A stretch of DNA of 63,402 nt from Cytophagales bacterium (GTDB taxonomy: Bacteria > Bacteroidota > Bacteroidia > Cytophagales > 172606-1): positions 1 to 63,402 of the forward strand of contig JAUJMU010000011.1 of assembly GCA_030446715.1 (NCBI GenBank), in the 5' to 3' direction. Of the stretch, positions 50,637 through 59,801 are shown one piece after another. A program made the position numbers and the translations under genes. The notes beneath the pieces were generated by a model. It saw only the letters and a program-made list of their open reading frames with translations. It ran no database searches and was not told the origin of the DNA. How positions within the stretch are numbered: position 1 is the first letter of the stretch; every line of letters starts with the position of its first letter.

Positions 50637-52586
50637 ATGTGTGGTATTCACCTGATTCTGGATAAACAGTCAAAGCTCCGTCCCGCTGCCGTTGTGCAGA
50701 TGGCAGAGGCTACCACTCACCGCGGGCCGGATGCCTGCCAGACATATTTTGTCCCGACGCCGCGGCAGACACTGCTGCTCGGGCATAACCGGCTGAAGAT
50801 TACCGATCTGCGGGACGAGGCCAATCAGCCGATGGCGACTCCCGGTGGACAGTACCGGCTCATTTTCAACGGGGCTATTTACAACTTCAGGCAGCTTCGC
50901 GCAAAGCTCTCCCGCAAGTACGCTTTCCGCACAGAGTCTGATACGGAAGTGCTGCTTTACTGGCTGGCTGAGCACGGGCAAAGCGGCCTCGCCAGCCTCG
51001 ATGGAATGTATGCCCTGGCGTTCTACGACTGCGGCACGGAACAACTTCTGCTGGCCCGCGATCCCTGGGGCATGAAGCCACTTTTTTACTTTGAAAACCA
51101 TCAGTACCTGATCGTTTCTTCCGAGATACGGGGTATTCTGGCCTCGGGCCTGGTCCCGAAGGAACCGGAACCCGGGCAGGTAAGCCATTACCTGCAGTTT
51201 AAGTTTGCACAGCGGCCGGGCACTTTTTACAGGAATATTTTTGAGCTTGAACCGGGAGGAGCATATTTGTCTGCGCCCGGGAAAAAGCTGGCGCGGATGA
51301 CAGACCATGAGATTGCCACGCCTAAAGAAGCGGAACCGGAAGACCATCAGCCGGTACTTGCCAGCTTATCCCAAAACCTTTCGGAAACCGTTTCCCGGCA
51401 CCTGGTCGCTGATGTGCCGGCGGGGTTATTTCTGAGCGGAGGCGTAGATTCTACCCTTTTGCTGGCACTGGCTCACCAGGCTGGGGTGAAAGGATTGCCT
51501 GCCTACACCATTGCATATGGCCGCGAAGACAAACCCTACGCTACACAAGACCACCATTTTGCCCGTATGGCGGCCCGGCAGTACAGCGCCGAATTGCACG
51601 AAGTACCGGTCAGCCGACGTTTGCTGGACAGCTTCCACGAGTGGCTGCCCACCCTGGACCAGCCCATCGGTGACGGGGCAGCATGGCTTACCTGGCTGCT
51701 GGCTCAGGAGGCCCGGAGGCACGTAACAGTGGTGCTCTCCGGAGCTGGGGCCGATGAATTATTCGGAGGGTATAACCGGCATCAGGCTTTTCACCAGTAC
51801 CTGAAGGCGTACCGGTGGCTGAAATACTGCACGCCTGCCCTGCAAAAGGCGGCTTCGCTGATGCCGAACCGGACCGGATTACGGCACTGGCACAAGCTGG
51901 CGTCGCAGCTGCACCGGCAGCCGGCTCAGACTTTTGTCAATTTTACGGCTCACCTGCCCGGTATGCTGGTGAAGCAGGAATACGCCAACATTGGGGAACC
52001 GGACTGGGACAGGGAGCGGGCATGGCCTGAGGGAGCAGCCGGACAAGCAAGTCGATTTGTCGAGGAAAATCTGCGCAGTGCCCTGTACCACGATCAGCGC
52101 TATTACCTGTCCGGAGATGTGCTGGCCCTGACGGACCGGATGTCCATGCAGCACGGGATGGAGGCCCGGCTTCCTTACCTTGGCAGGAAAATAACCCAAC
52201 TGGCCAATTCTCTCCCCGCCGTGTACCGCTTACAATATGGCCGAAAATGGTTATTAAAAGACATGCTGAAAAAACTGGGTGGTAAGGCTTACGTAAGCCG
52301 CCCTAAAGAGGGTTTCGGGATGCCTTTCGGGCACTGGCTGCGTACTCCGGCTGGCCGGCCGCTGACGGAATTGCTTACCAATCAACAAAGTGCAATTTTT
52401 GATGTAATTTCGTATGCAAGTGCGGCCGAACTGCTTGGACTGCACATTGCCGGCAGGCGCGATTATAGTTCCGAGTTATGGACCCTGCTGGTACTTGCCG
52501 GCTGGATGGAAGGGGAGTTTGGCAAAGCAGGTCCGGGAGGTCAACGGCGGTATATTTCCCCTCAGTTGGTAAGGGTAAACCAGTAA
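50637..52586 (+). CDS. asnB: Asparagine synthase (glutamine-hydrolysing), polysaccharide-cluster type
   Basis: 649 residues. The N-terminal glutaminase domain begins MCGIHLILDK, giving Cys2. The synthetase domain has the ATP pyrophosphatase loop LFLSGGVDSTLLLAL and LSGAGADELFGGYNRH. AsnB-type proteins next to glycosyltransferases often amidate sugars or glycan precursors instead of making free asparagine. A glycosyltransferase gene follows with a gap of 2 bp, which supports that role. The leader hairpin just before the start may regulate it. Confidence 0.9.
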   Translation: MCGIHLILDKQSKLRPAAVVQMAEATTHRGPDACQTYFVPTPRQTLLLGHNRLKITDLRDEANQPMATPGGQYRLIFNGAIYNFRQLRAKLSRKYAFRTESDTEVLLYWLAEHGQSGLASLDGMYALAFYDCGTEQLLLARDPWGMKPLFYFENHQYLIVSSEIRGILASGLVPKEPEPGQVSHYLQFKFAQRPGTFYRNIFELEPGGAYLSAPGKKLARMTDHEIATPKEAEPEDHQPVLASLSQNLSETVSRHLVADVPAGLFLSGGVDSTLLLALAHQAGVKGLPAYTIAYGREDKPYATQDHHFARMAARQYSAELHEVPVSRRLLDSFHEWLPTLDQPIGDGAAWLTWLLAQEARRHVTVVLSGAGADELFGGYNRHQAFHQYLKAYRWLKYCTPALQKAASLMPNRTGLRHWHKLASQLHRQPAQTFVNFTAHLPGMLVKQEYANIGEPDWDRERAWPEGAAGQASRFVEENLRSALYHDQRYYLSGDVLALTDRMSMQHGMEARLPYLGRKITQLANSLPAVYRLQYGRKWLLKDMLKKLGGKAYVSRPKEGFGMPFGHWLRTPAGRPLTELLTNQQSAIFDVISYASAAELLGLHIAGRRDYSSELWTLLVLAGWMEGEFGKAGPGGQRRYISPQLVRVNQ

Positions 52587-52588
52587 GG

Positions 52589-53818
52589 ATGAAGATTATT
52601 TACATACACCAGTATTTTAGAACCTACGCGGAAGGCGGATCCTCGCGGTCTTACTACCTTGCAAAAGCACTGGCCCAGGCGGGTCATCAGGTGGATATGA
52701 TTACGGCCCACAATGGCAACCGCTATCGCAAAGCAGTGATTGATGGCATCACGGTCCATTACCTGCCGGTCTTCTATGATAACAAGTTCAGCTTCTGGCA
52801 AAGAATCTATTCCTTCTTAACCTTTTTACTGAAGGCTTACCGCCTTGCCTCTGCCATTCCCGGGGCAGATATCTGCTACGCTACCTCCACTCCGCTGACC
52901 GTAGGCATTATTGCTCTTGCATTGAAATGGAGGAAGAAAATTCCTTTTTACTTCGAAGTAAGAGACCTGTGGCCTTCGGCACCCGTGCAGATGGGGGTAA
53001 TCCGGAGTAAATTATTGCAGAAGCTGCTGTTTGGACTGGAAAGCCGGATCTACCGGGAAGCAGATAAGATCATTGCCCTCTCGCCCGGTATGGTGCCTTA
53101 CATTGCCCGAAAAGTGAACCGGAGTAAGGTCTACGTAATCCCGAACATGGCCGACTGCGGATTTTTCCGGCCCGAGCCGAGAAACACTCCTCTTGCGGAG
53201 CAGTACGGAGTAGGGAATAAGTTTGTGATTACCTACTGTGGTGCGGTCGGGCAGGTAAACCGGTTGGATTACCTGATCAGTGCTGCTGGTTATTTTCAGG
53301 CGCATGGCTGCAACCGGGTAGCCTTTCTGGTCGCCGGCAAGGGCAGGGAACTGGCCCGGCTGCAGCGTATGGCGCAGAAGCACCAGTTAAATAATCTCTG
53401 TTTTCTGGGATACCTGAACAAATACAAGGTCCGCGAACTGATGAGCATCACGGACGCCGTGTACGTATCCTTCGACCAGAAGCCCGTACTCCAAACCGGC
53501 AGTCCCAATAAATTTTTTGATGGCCTTGCCTCCGGCAAGTTGTGCATTGTCAATACCAAAGGCTGGGTAAAGGAACTGATCGAAGGAGAAAGGTGCGGCT
53601 TTCATGCCGATCCGCTCCGGCCTCAGGAACTGTTGGGGAAGCTTTCGGTGTACCTCAACAGCCGCAATGCCCTGAAGCAGGCACAGGCACGGTCACGACA
53701 ACTGGCCGAAAATCATTTTTCGCGCGAACTCCTGACCCGCCGCTTCCTCCGCATGTTTACCTCCGAACCTGCCGTACAACGCCCGGCCAAAGAGCAACAG
53801 CCCGTTCAGACAGTCTGA
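52589..53818 (+). CDS. Glycosyltransferase family 4 protein
   Basis: 409 residues with the GT-B fold of GT4: N-terminal MKIIYIHQYFRTYAEGGSSR, the C-terminal nucleotide-sugar region VAGKGRELARLQRMAQ and NKFFDGLASGKLCIVNTKGW with the conserved Glu of GEGSPNKFFDGLA-like loops (here QTGSPNKFFDGLA). It likely adds a sugar to a surface polysaccharide. Start at 52589 follows the asnB stop (52586) by two bases, with a purine-rich TAAGGATG context, so the genes are almost certainly co-translated. Confidence 0.92.
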   Translation: MKIIYIHQYFRTYAEGGSSRSYYLAKALAQAGHQVDMITAHNGNRYRKAVIDGITVHYLPVFYDNKFSFWQRIYSFLTFLLKAYRLASAIPGADICYATSTPLTVGIIALALKWRKKIPFYFEVRDLWPSAPVQMGVIRSKLLQKLLFGLESRIYREADKIIALSPGMVPYIARKVNRSKVYVIPNMADCGFFRPEPRNTPLAEQYGVGNKFVITYCGAVGQVNRLDYLISAAGYFQAHGCNRVAFLVAGKGRELARLQRMAQKHQLNNLCFLGYLNKYKVRELMSITDAVYVSFDQKPVLQTGSPNKFFDGLASGKLCIVNTKGWVKELIEGERCGFHADPLRPQELLGKLSVYLNSRNALKQAQARSRQLAENHFSRELLTRRFLRMFTSEPAVQRPAKEQQPVQTV

Positions 53819-53871
53819 CTAGGATGGTTGAATGGCTATATGGCTGAATGGCCGATACGCAAAATCTTCAA

Positions 53872-54885
53872 TCATATCCTTTGCACCAGTTCCTGAACCT
53901 TGCGGACGGGCCGGCCGAGGATGTGATCAATGACTGCCTTGCCGTGGTCGCGGCCGTTTTCAATAAATACCTTCTCGGTGTGTACGCCGGCAATGACCGT
54001 ACCGGCAAGGTATAAACCCTTCACATTGGTTTCGAATGTGGAAGGATCGAATTCCGGCACCAGGTCAATATCCCTCAAATGCACGCCTGCTCTCAGCAGC
54101 AGCCCCGAATCCGGCACGTAACCAATCAGCAGAAACACGAAGTCGGCCAGAATCTGTGATTCTTCACCAGTCAGGTGATTGGTCAGCTTCAGCTTGTCCG
54201 GCTCAATGGAGGTGATCTGCGTATTGAACAGCGTTTTGATTCTGCCTTCCTTCACCCGGTTTTTCACGTCCGGAATAAGCCAGTATTTGCAGGAAACCTT
54301 GAAATCTTCGGCCCGGTGGATGATGGTTACATCCACGTCGTGGCGGTACAGTTCGAGGGCAGCTTCAATGGCTGAGTTGGCACCGCCCACAATCACTACT
54401 TTCGTAAACGAATACCGGTACGGCTCATCGTAGTAGTGCGACACGTGGGGCAGCTCTTCGCCCGGCACGTTGAGGCGACGCGGGATATCGAAGTAGCCGG
54501 TAGCCACCACTACGTTGCGGGCCTGATACACTTCTCCCGATGCGGTTTCGACCCGGAAAATATCATCAGCACCCTTCCGGATAGAAGTTGCGGCCGCGAA
54601 AAGCCTGATGTTGAGGTGGTAAAAGCCGGTTACTTTCCGGTAATACTGCAGGGCTTCGTCGCGGGTGGCCTTCACGTTGGAAACCGGAAACGGTATGCCG
54701 CCGATTTCGATGTTTTCGGCGGTGGAAAAGAAACGCATCCGGCGCGGATACCGGCGGATGGACTCGGTGAGACTGCCCTTTTCCAGCACCACGTGGCTCA
54801 GGTTATTTTTAGCGGCTTCAATGACGCAGGCCAGCCCGCAGGGGCCGCCGCCAATGACCAGTACATCTACCAGGTATTGAGACAT
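53872..54885 (-). CDS. ypdA: YpdA-family bacillithiol disulfide reductase-like flavoprotein
   Basis: 337 residues. FAD-binding VDVLVIGGGPCGLACVIEA at the N-terminus, NAD(P)-binding VVIVGGANSAIEAALEL near 160, and the C-terminal YLAGTVIAGVHTEKVFIENGRDH motif characteristic of YpdA. YpdA reduces bacillithiol disulfide with NADPH in Firmicutes and related species. A bacillithiol role in Bacteroidota would need bshABC, not present in this window. No conserved CxxC of thioredoxin reductase is seen, as expected for YpdA. Confidence 0.88.
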   Translation of the reverse strand: MSQYLVDVLVIGGGPCGLACVIEAAKNNLSHVVLEKGSLTESIRRYPRRMRFFSTAENIEIGGIPFPVSNVKATRDEALQYYRKVTGFYHLNIRLFAAATSIRKGADDIFRVETASGEVYQARNVVVATGYFDIPRRLNVPGEELPHVSHYYDEPYRYSFTKVVIVGGANSAIEAALELYRHDVDVTIIHRAEDFKVSCKYWLIPDVKNRVKEGRIKTLFNTQITSIEPDKLKLTNHLTGEESQILADFVFLLIGYVPDSGLLLRAGVHLRDIDLVPEFDPSTFETNVKGLYLAGTVIAGVHTEKVFIENGRDHGKAVIDHILGRPVRKVQELVQRI

Positions 54886-54966
54886 GAGTATGTGGTGATG
54901 AGATATGCACTATCCCGTTATTGGTGAATTGCTCACAAATTGGATTTTGTGTCTGGCTATTTGCCT

Positions 54967-55614
54967 TTACGTATTATACAAATCATTTTTTACCAAAAAA
55001 GTTTGCTTCTGTGCCGCTTGTCTTTTGCGCCATCGCAGGTAGCCCATCACGGCCAGAATCAAGTAGGTGAAGTACAGCGCCGCCGTTACGTAGCGGCCCC
55101 GTCCCAAGAATACTGGCACGTAGAAAATGTCTACCCCAATCCAGATAATCCAGTTTTCCAGAATCTTACGGGCCAGCAGGTATTGGGCAATCAAGCTAAA
55201 AACAGTGAGGGTAGAGTCAATAACGGGCTGCTGCGCATCGGTTCGCGTGGAGAGAAGATACGCGAAGAGGGCCGAAAACACGACGCCGGTGATCAGTGAA
55301 AGCACAGCATGACCACGGCTGATCCGGGTAATTGCTAAGGTATCCTGCTTGGCACCGCCGTACAGCCATTCATACCAGCCGTAAAAGCCCACTGCAATAA
55401 AAAATCCTTGGAGCGCCATGTCGGCGTAGAAGGTGTCTTCGTAAAAGATGAAAATGTAGCAAAAGGCGCTGACAATGCTGATGGGCCAGCCCCATACATT
55501 TTCCTTGGCGTTGAGGTACACGCACACGAAGCCGGTAAGCGCGGCAAGCAGTTCAAACCAGTTTTGCCGACCGTACGCCACAGCTGCATCCAGCCAAGAG
55601 ATTGAATCAATCAT
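54967..55614 (-). CDS. pnuC: Nicotinamide riboside transporter PnuC
   Basis: 215 residues with seven hydrophobic segments. WFELLAALTGFVCVYLNAKEN, GFFIAVGFYGWYEWLYGG and ENWIIWIGVDIFYVPVFL hold the PnuC signature residues (the WxxW region). It imports nicotinamide riboside by facilitated diffusion for NAD synthesis. It is divergent from the NUDIX gene, whose product could handle NAD-related or thiamine-related nucleotides; a link is speculative. Confidence 0.92.
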   Translation of the reverse strand: MIDSISWLDAAVAYGRQNWFELLAALTGFVCVYLNAKENVWGWPISIVSAFCYIFIFYEDTFYADMALQGFFIAVGFYGWYEWLYGGAKQDTLAITRISRGHAVLSLITGVVFSALFAYLLSTRTDAQQPVIDSTLTVFSLIAQYLLARKILENWIIWIGVDIFYVPVFLGRGRYVTAALYFTYLILAVMGYLRWRKRQAAQKQTFLVKNDLYNT

Positions 55615-55718
55615 AAAGCCAGCAAAAAGAATGGGCGGAAAAGGACAGCGTGAATCTACGGAAAAGTGACATTAGCCACCTATCTTTAGGATCTTCCCAA
55701 CCTTTGACGGAATCGCCT

Positions 55719-56267
55719 ATGCCCGAACTCTTTGAAATATTCAATCCTGAAAACCTTTCGCTTGGTTACACCAAAGAGCGGCGTCTCGTTCACGAAGACG
55801 GTGACTGGCACCGGACGGCGCAGGTGTACGTAGTCAATGCGCAGCACGAATTGCTCTGCAATTTGCGCCATCCCGATAAAGATGTATTTGCTTTCCTTTG
55901 GGACGTCAGCATCGGCGGCCACCTCTCTCCCGGCGAGACCTACACTGAAGGAGCCGTAAGGGAAATGTGGGAGGAACTAGCCGTAACTCTGCAACCTGAC
56001 GATCTTAGCTTCATCGGCTTTGTGTCCATCAATGGCGGGGATGTCGTAAAGGGCCTGTATGACCGCGAACACGCTGGTATTTTCGTCTGGCGCACCGAAC
56101 GTCCCGCCGAAGATTTCCGCTACCAGGAGGATGAAATTACCCGCCTTGCTTTTTTTTCACTGGATGAGGTGAGGCACTATCTAAGTGTGGATCAACCAGC
56201 GGTCTCCTTCATTCCGCTGACAGAAACGTACTTACAGATTCTGGAAATGGTGGAAAGGAGCCTCTGA
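55719..56267 (+). CDS. NUDIX hydrolase domain protein
   Basis: 182 residues with a NUDIX box GHLSPGETYTEGAVREMWEE. The catalytic Glu residues are in place, while the Gly near the end of the consensus is Ala. The start MPELFEIFNPENLSLGYTKER at 55719 and DGDWHRTAQVYVVN resemble the IPP-isomerase/YfcD branch of NUDIX proteins. Substrate unknown; nucleoside diphosphate derivatives are likely. It lies between divergent pnuC and convergent DUF2452 genes. Confidence 0.88.
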   Translation: MPELFEIFNPENLSLGYTKERRLVHEDGDWHRTAQVYVVNAQHELLCNLRHPDKDVFAFLWDVSIGGHLSPGETYTEGAVREMWEELAVTLQPDDLSFIGFVSINGGDVVKGLYDREHAGIFVWRTERPAEDFRYQEDEITRLAFFSLDEVRHYLSVDQPAVSFIPLTETYLQILEMVERSL

Positions 56268-56288
56268 AAAATGCGCTGCCACTACTCC

Positions 56289-56732
56289 TTACTCTTCCCC
56301 GAAATAGACCACATCCCAGGTATGATCGGCGAGAAGAATGGCTTTGGCCACGAACCGTTTGTAGGATCGGGAGCGGCCCCATTCTTCGGGGGCAATCATA
56401 GAGAGCAGGTCAGTGCCGTCGTGGCGTTCGTAGAGGTAGTAGGTATTGCCGATGATCGGGTCAAAGTTGAGCTGCGTCTGGTAAATCCGTTCCGATACTT
56501 CCACCCGGCGCTTCAGTTCATTGGCCTGATCCACTAGGGTCTGCATCTGCCTGTAAAGCTGGTCCATCTGTCGCTGCGTCTGCTGGCGCATGGCGGTTAC
56601 GGCGCGACCCTTTATTTTACCTGTATCTTCCGGCCGGATCACAGCGCTGCCCAGGGTATGCGCATACGGCAGCAGGCCCGGATTTTCGGCTACTTTATCT
56701 TTATCAATCGGATTCCTATCTTCGTTGGTCAT
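56289..56732 (-). CDS. DUF2452 family protein
   Basis: 147 residues starting MTNEDRNPIDKDKVAENPG. Then AVTAMRQQTQRQMDQLYRQM, a helical segment, and EVSERIYQTQLNFDPIIGNTYYLYER, with a C-terminal MIAPEEWG motif. This matches DUF2452. No function is known. No signal peptide or membrane helix, so a cytoplasmic location is likely. Confidence 0.8.
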   Translation of the reverse strand: MTNEDRNPIDKDKVAENPGLLPYAHTLGSAVIRPEDTGKIKGRAVTAMRQQTQRQMDQLYRQMQTLVDQANELKRRVEVSERIYQTQLNFDPIIGNTYYLYERHDGTDLLSMIAPEEWGRSRSYKRFVAKAILLADHTWDVVYFGEE

Positions 56733-56891
56733 ACGTACCCGGGGCATACCGGAAAAAAGCAAGTTAAATAATCTATGGCTAAACACGGGCAGGAGCTTGA
56801 TTGTTCAGCCGGCAGGTGATTCTGTTTGCTGTGCCGCAGCGCTGCATTCCGGTTCCCAAACGCACTACCTGATACCCACTACCTGATACCT

Positions 56892-57767
56892 ATGAAACTG
56901 GCCCTCGACTGGACGCCAAACCCCATGCATACCGGCCTGTTTGTGGCCCGGCACAAGGGCTGGCTGGAAATAGAACTCCTTTCTCCTTCAACTGACAATT
57001 ACGCGGTGATGCCAACTGATAAAGTGCTCCGCGGGGAAGCTGATTTCTGCATTGGTCCGCCGGAGGGACTGATCCATCACCACCTCACCGTACCCGATCC
57101 GCAACTGCTGGCGGTAGTACCAATATTAAAAGAAAATACTTCCGCATTTGCGGCCCGGGAAGACTCGGGTATCCGCACGGTGCACGACTGGGCCGGAAAA
57201 CGGTACGCCGCACTGGATCTGCCTTTTGAAAAAGGAGTGCTTACGGCCATTACGGAGAGAGCCGGCGAAAACCCACCCGAAATTTTCATGCCCGCCAAAC
57301 TGGATACGTGGAAAATGCTGCTCACCGGCAAAACCGACCTGACGTGGATTTTTACCCCGATTGAAGGAGCGGAGGCGGCGTTTGACGGGCAACGGCTCAC
57401 GCTTTTCCGCCCGGAAGCATACGGTATTCCGTATCCGCCCTGCCCGGTGATCCAGACGAGCCAGGAGCTGGCTGAGAGTGATTCTCAGGCAATTCAAAGC
57501 CTGTTAAGCGAGGCAGTGCGGGGCTACCGGTTTGCCGTGGACTATCCGCAAGAAGCCGTCCGTATCCTGAGTCATTACCTTGAAGAAGAACCGCATCTGC
57601 GGAAGTTAAATTATATCCAAAAAGCCATTAACCCGTATTACTATCTGACGGAGGACCGGGCAGTACAGTATCCCGCCGGTGCATTGGCAACGTACATAAA
57701 CTGGCTCTGGGAGAAGGGTTTGCTCCACAAAAAGCCCGCCATTGATGGAATGCTTTGGGTGCAGTAA
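56892..57767 (+). CDS. THI5/NMT1-like substrate-binding protein without signal peptide
   Basis: 291 residues starting MKLALDWTPNPMHTGLFVARHKGW, the N-terminus of NMT1/THI5-like proteins (LDWTPN). Other family points are FCIGPPEGLI and KLDTWKMLLTGKTDLTWIFTPIEG. Members are either pyrimidine (HMP) transport binding proteins (ThiY) or enzymes of HMP synthesis. Here there is no signal peptide and no ABC permease or ATPase beside it, and the catalytic Cys cluster of eukaryotic THI5 is not seen. A ligand-binding role in thiamine salvage is the best guess. Confidence 0.8.
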   Translation: MKLALDWTPNPMHTGLFVARHKGWLEIELLSPSTDNYAVMPTDKVLRGEADFCIGPPEGLIHHHLTVPDPQLLAVVPILKENTSAFAAREDSGIRTVHDWAGKRYAALDLPFEKGVLTAITERAGENPPEIFMPAKLDTWKMLLTGKTDLTWIFTPIEGAEAAFDGQRLTLFRPEAYGIPYPPCPVIQTSQELAESDSQAIQSLLSEAVRGYRFAVDYPQEAVRILSHYLEEEPHLRKLNYIQKAINPYYYLTEDRAVQYPAGALATYINWLWEKGLLHKKPAIDGMLWVQ

Positions 57768-57808
57768 ATCTATGGGTTTCATTTTTTGATTCTGGTGAGA
57801 GCAGCCGG

Positions 57809-57938
57809 TTCAATAGCCGTTAGCAATTATATTAATAATCAATCGGCTACATTGTAAATTTCTATAAACGATTCTAAACGGGTACTGAGTTTCAAAATCA
57901 GTATGATAGCTAAACGCTGATTGCTAACGGCTATTGAA
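57809..57938. repeat. 130-bp MITE-like unit with 19-bp perfect inverted ends
   Basis: TTCAATAGCCGTTAGCAAT at 57809-57827 is exactly inverted at 57920-57938. The 92 bp between are AT-rich and non-coding. Its right end touches the start codon of the next gene. No target duplication is clear. It could be a miniature transposon or a regulatory hairpin. Confidence 0.7.
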
Positions 57939-57939
57939 T

Positions 57940-58278
57940 ATGCGCGACGTAGTTTTTCTGGTCCCGATCCTGTTGCTGCTGATTGGCTACTGGCTGAACT
58001 ACGTGGTGTACAAAATGGCGCTGAAGGTATATTACCGCGATCCGCAGAAGGCCGGTAAAATTTTACAATACGGCGGGGAAAAAATGCTGCGCGAAGATTA
58101 TCACGACCCGTTTTACCTAAACAACCGGAATGAACTGGAGAAAATGATCCAGCTCCGGACGTGCAGTCTGATTTTGATTCTGGCCAGTATCGTGCTGATC
58201 ATCGTACTGAGCTTTCAGCATGCGGCTCCAAAAAGCCCGGTCAAGCTTCCCCAGATCATTAAACAGGAAGGAGTCTAA
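57940..58278 (+). CDS. Small membrane protein of unknown function
   Basis: 112 residues: an N-terminal hydrophobic helix (VVFLVPILLLLIGYWLNYVVY), a polar middle (YYRDPQKAGKILQYGGEKMLREDYHDPFYLNN) and a C-terminal helix (TCSLILILASIVLIIVLSF). No family recognised. The start ATG at 57940 directly abuts the inverted-repeat unit; a TTG two codons before lies inside the repeat. Its end overlaps the convergent glycerate kinase gene by 4 bp. Confidence 0.65.
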   Translation: MRDVVFLVPILLLLIGYWLNYVVYKMALKVYYRDPQKAGKILQYGGEKMLREDYHDPFYLNNRNELEKMIQLRTCSLILILASIVLIIVLSFQHAAPKSPVKLPQIIKQEGV

Positions 58279-59606
58279 AGCACAAGGACAATAATCAGGT
58301 CCATCACGTTGGTCAGCGTTGGTCCGGTGAGGATGTGTCCGCCGGCCTGCCGGAAAAAGTGATACGAATCATGGTGATGCAGGTATGTCTGCGGATGGAG
58401 GTTTTCCGCCCGGGCTTTGGCGGTCGTAAGTCCATCCACTACTGCCCCGGCTGCGTCGGTGGGGCCATCCGTCCCGTCCGTGCCTCCCGATAAGACCACT
58501 GTTCCGGTTTGTCCCTCCAGCGCAATGGCGGCAGCAAGGGCCAGCTCCTGGTTGCGGCCACCCAGTCCGCCGGCACCATCAATTGTAACGGTCGTTTCGC
58601 CGCCCCAGAGCAGGCAGGCGGGTTTGATTACGGCGTCATCTGCGGAGAGCCGTCTGGCTTCGGCTACAATCTGTCGGGCCACCTCCCGGGCCTCGCCGGC
58701 AATGCGGTCCGTCACGATCCGGGTATGAAAACCAAGCTGCCGGGCTTTCTCCTGCGCGGCCTGCAGGGCAATGGCGTTGCTGCCAATGATGCAGTTGGTG
58801 GTGCCGGCAAAGACCGGATCTCCGGGTTTGGGCGTTTCGGGTACCTGGTCATGCCATCCGCTGTGCAGGTGCTCGCGGATGGCATCCGGGGCTTTCTTTT
58901 CCAGATGATATTTCCGCAGGATGCTCAACGCATCGGCGAAGGTAGTCGGGTCGGGTACCGTGGGACCGGAAGCAATCACGTCGGGTGGGTCGCCGGTGAC
59001 GTCGGAGAGAATGAGTGACACCAGACGGGCCGGATGGACTGTCCGGGCCAGTCCGCCGCCTTTCACGGCCGAAAGGTGCTTGCGTACGGTGTTCATTTCG
59101 GTTATGTCGGCTCCTGATTCCAACAGAAGCCGGAAGAAAAACTGCAATTCAGCCAGTGAACAGCCCGGCGGCGTATCAATCAGCAGGGCCGAGCCGCCAC
59201 CTGAGAGCAGACAAATCACAAGGTCCTTTGCAGTTGCCGCCTTCACCAGTTGCAAAATTTGCCGGGTGCCGGCAAGACCACTTTCGTCCGGTACGGGATG
59301 GGCAGCTTCCACGAGCCGGATTCGTTGGAGCGGGGCGGTGTGGCCGTGTTTTACAATAATGATCCCGTCAGTAATCCGGTCAGCCAGTAGTTCTTCCAGC
59401 GCCTGTGCCATAGGGGCAGTGGCTTTGCCGGCACCAATTACAAAAAGCCGTTCAATCTCCGAAAGACTGTATTCCCGGCCGGCAATATGCAGCACGTTCC
59501 CTTCCACCCGCACGTTTTTCCGGATCAGCGGCGCCGGCTGTACCGCATGGATGGCGTGGCGGAAGATGGCTTCGGCTTTTTTGGAAAGGTCAGCGGGATC
59601 GGTCAT
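58275..59606 (-). CDS. Glycerate 2-kinase, type II (DUF4147)
   Basis: 443 residues. Glycerate kinase of the GckA/TtuD family, phosphorylating glycerate with ATP. Motifs: FVIGAGKATAPMAQALEELL, HPVPDESGLAGTRQILQLV, LLSGGGSALL, and the C-terminal GGRNQELALAAAIALEG plus TDGTDGPTDAAGAVVDG. Length is normal. It is convergent with the small membrane protein gene and has no obvious partner. Confidence 0.93.
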   Translation of the reverse strand: MTDPADLSKKAEAIFRHAIHAVQPAPLIRKNVRVEGNVLHIAGREYSLSEIERLFVIGAGKATAPMAQALEELLADRITDGIIIVKHGHTAPLQRIRLVEAAHPVPDESGLAGTRQILQLVKAATAKDLVICLLSGGGSALLIDTPPGCSLAELQFFFRLLLESGADITEMNTVRKHLSAVKGGGLARTVHPARLVSLILSDVTGDPPDVIASGPTVPDPTTFADALSILRKYHLEKKAPDAIREHLHSGWHDQVPETPKPGDPVFAGTTNCIIGSNAIALQAAQEKARQLGFHTRIVTDRIAGEAREVARQIVAEARRLSADDAVIKPACLLWGGETTVTIDGAGGLGGRNQELALAAAIALEGQTGTVVLSGGTDGTDGPTDAAGAVVDGLTTAKARAENLHPQTYLHHHDSYHFFRQAGGHILTGPTLTNVMDLIIVLVL

Positions 59607-59801
59607 TGCTTTCAGTTAAGTGAAAAATGCGGATCAAGAGTTTCAACTATCAGCGTTTTTCTCTCAGCAGACGTGGATTTAAACCCACATCTATTCCTTG
59701 CCGGCAAGTTATCACCCTCCCCATAAAATAGCCAGCAATTTCGTTTGTCGCCTCCGGAATCTTCCCTTAGATTGAAAAATCAAGATCAAACCACTCCCGC
59801 C

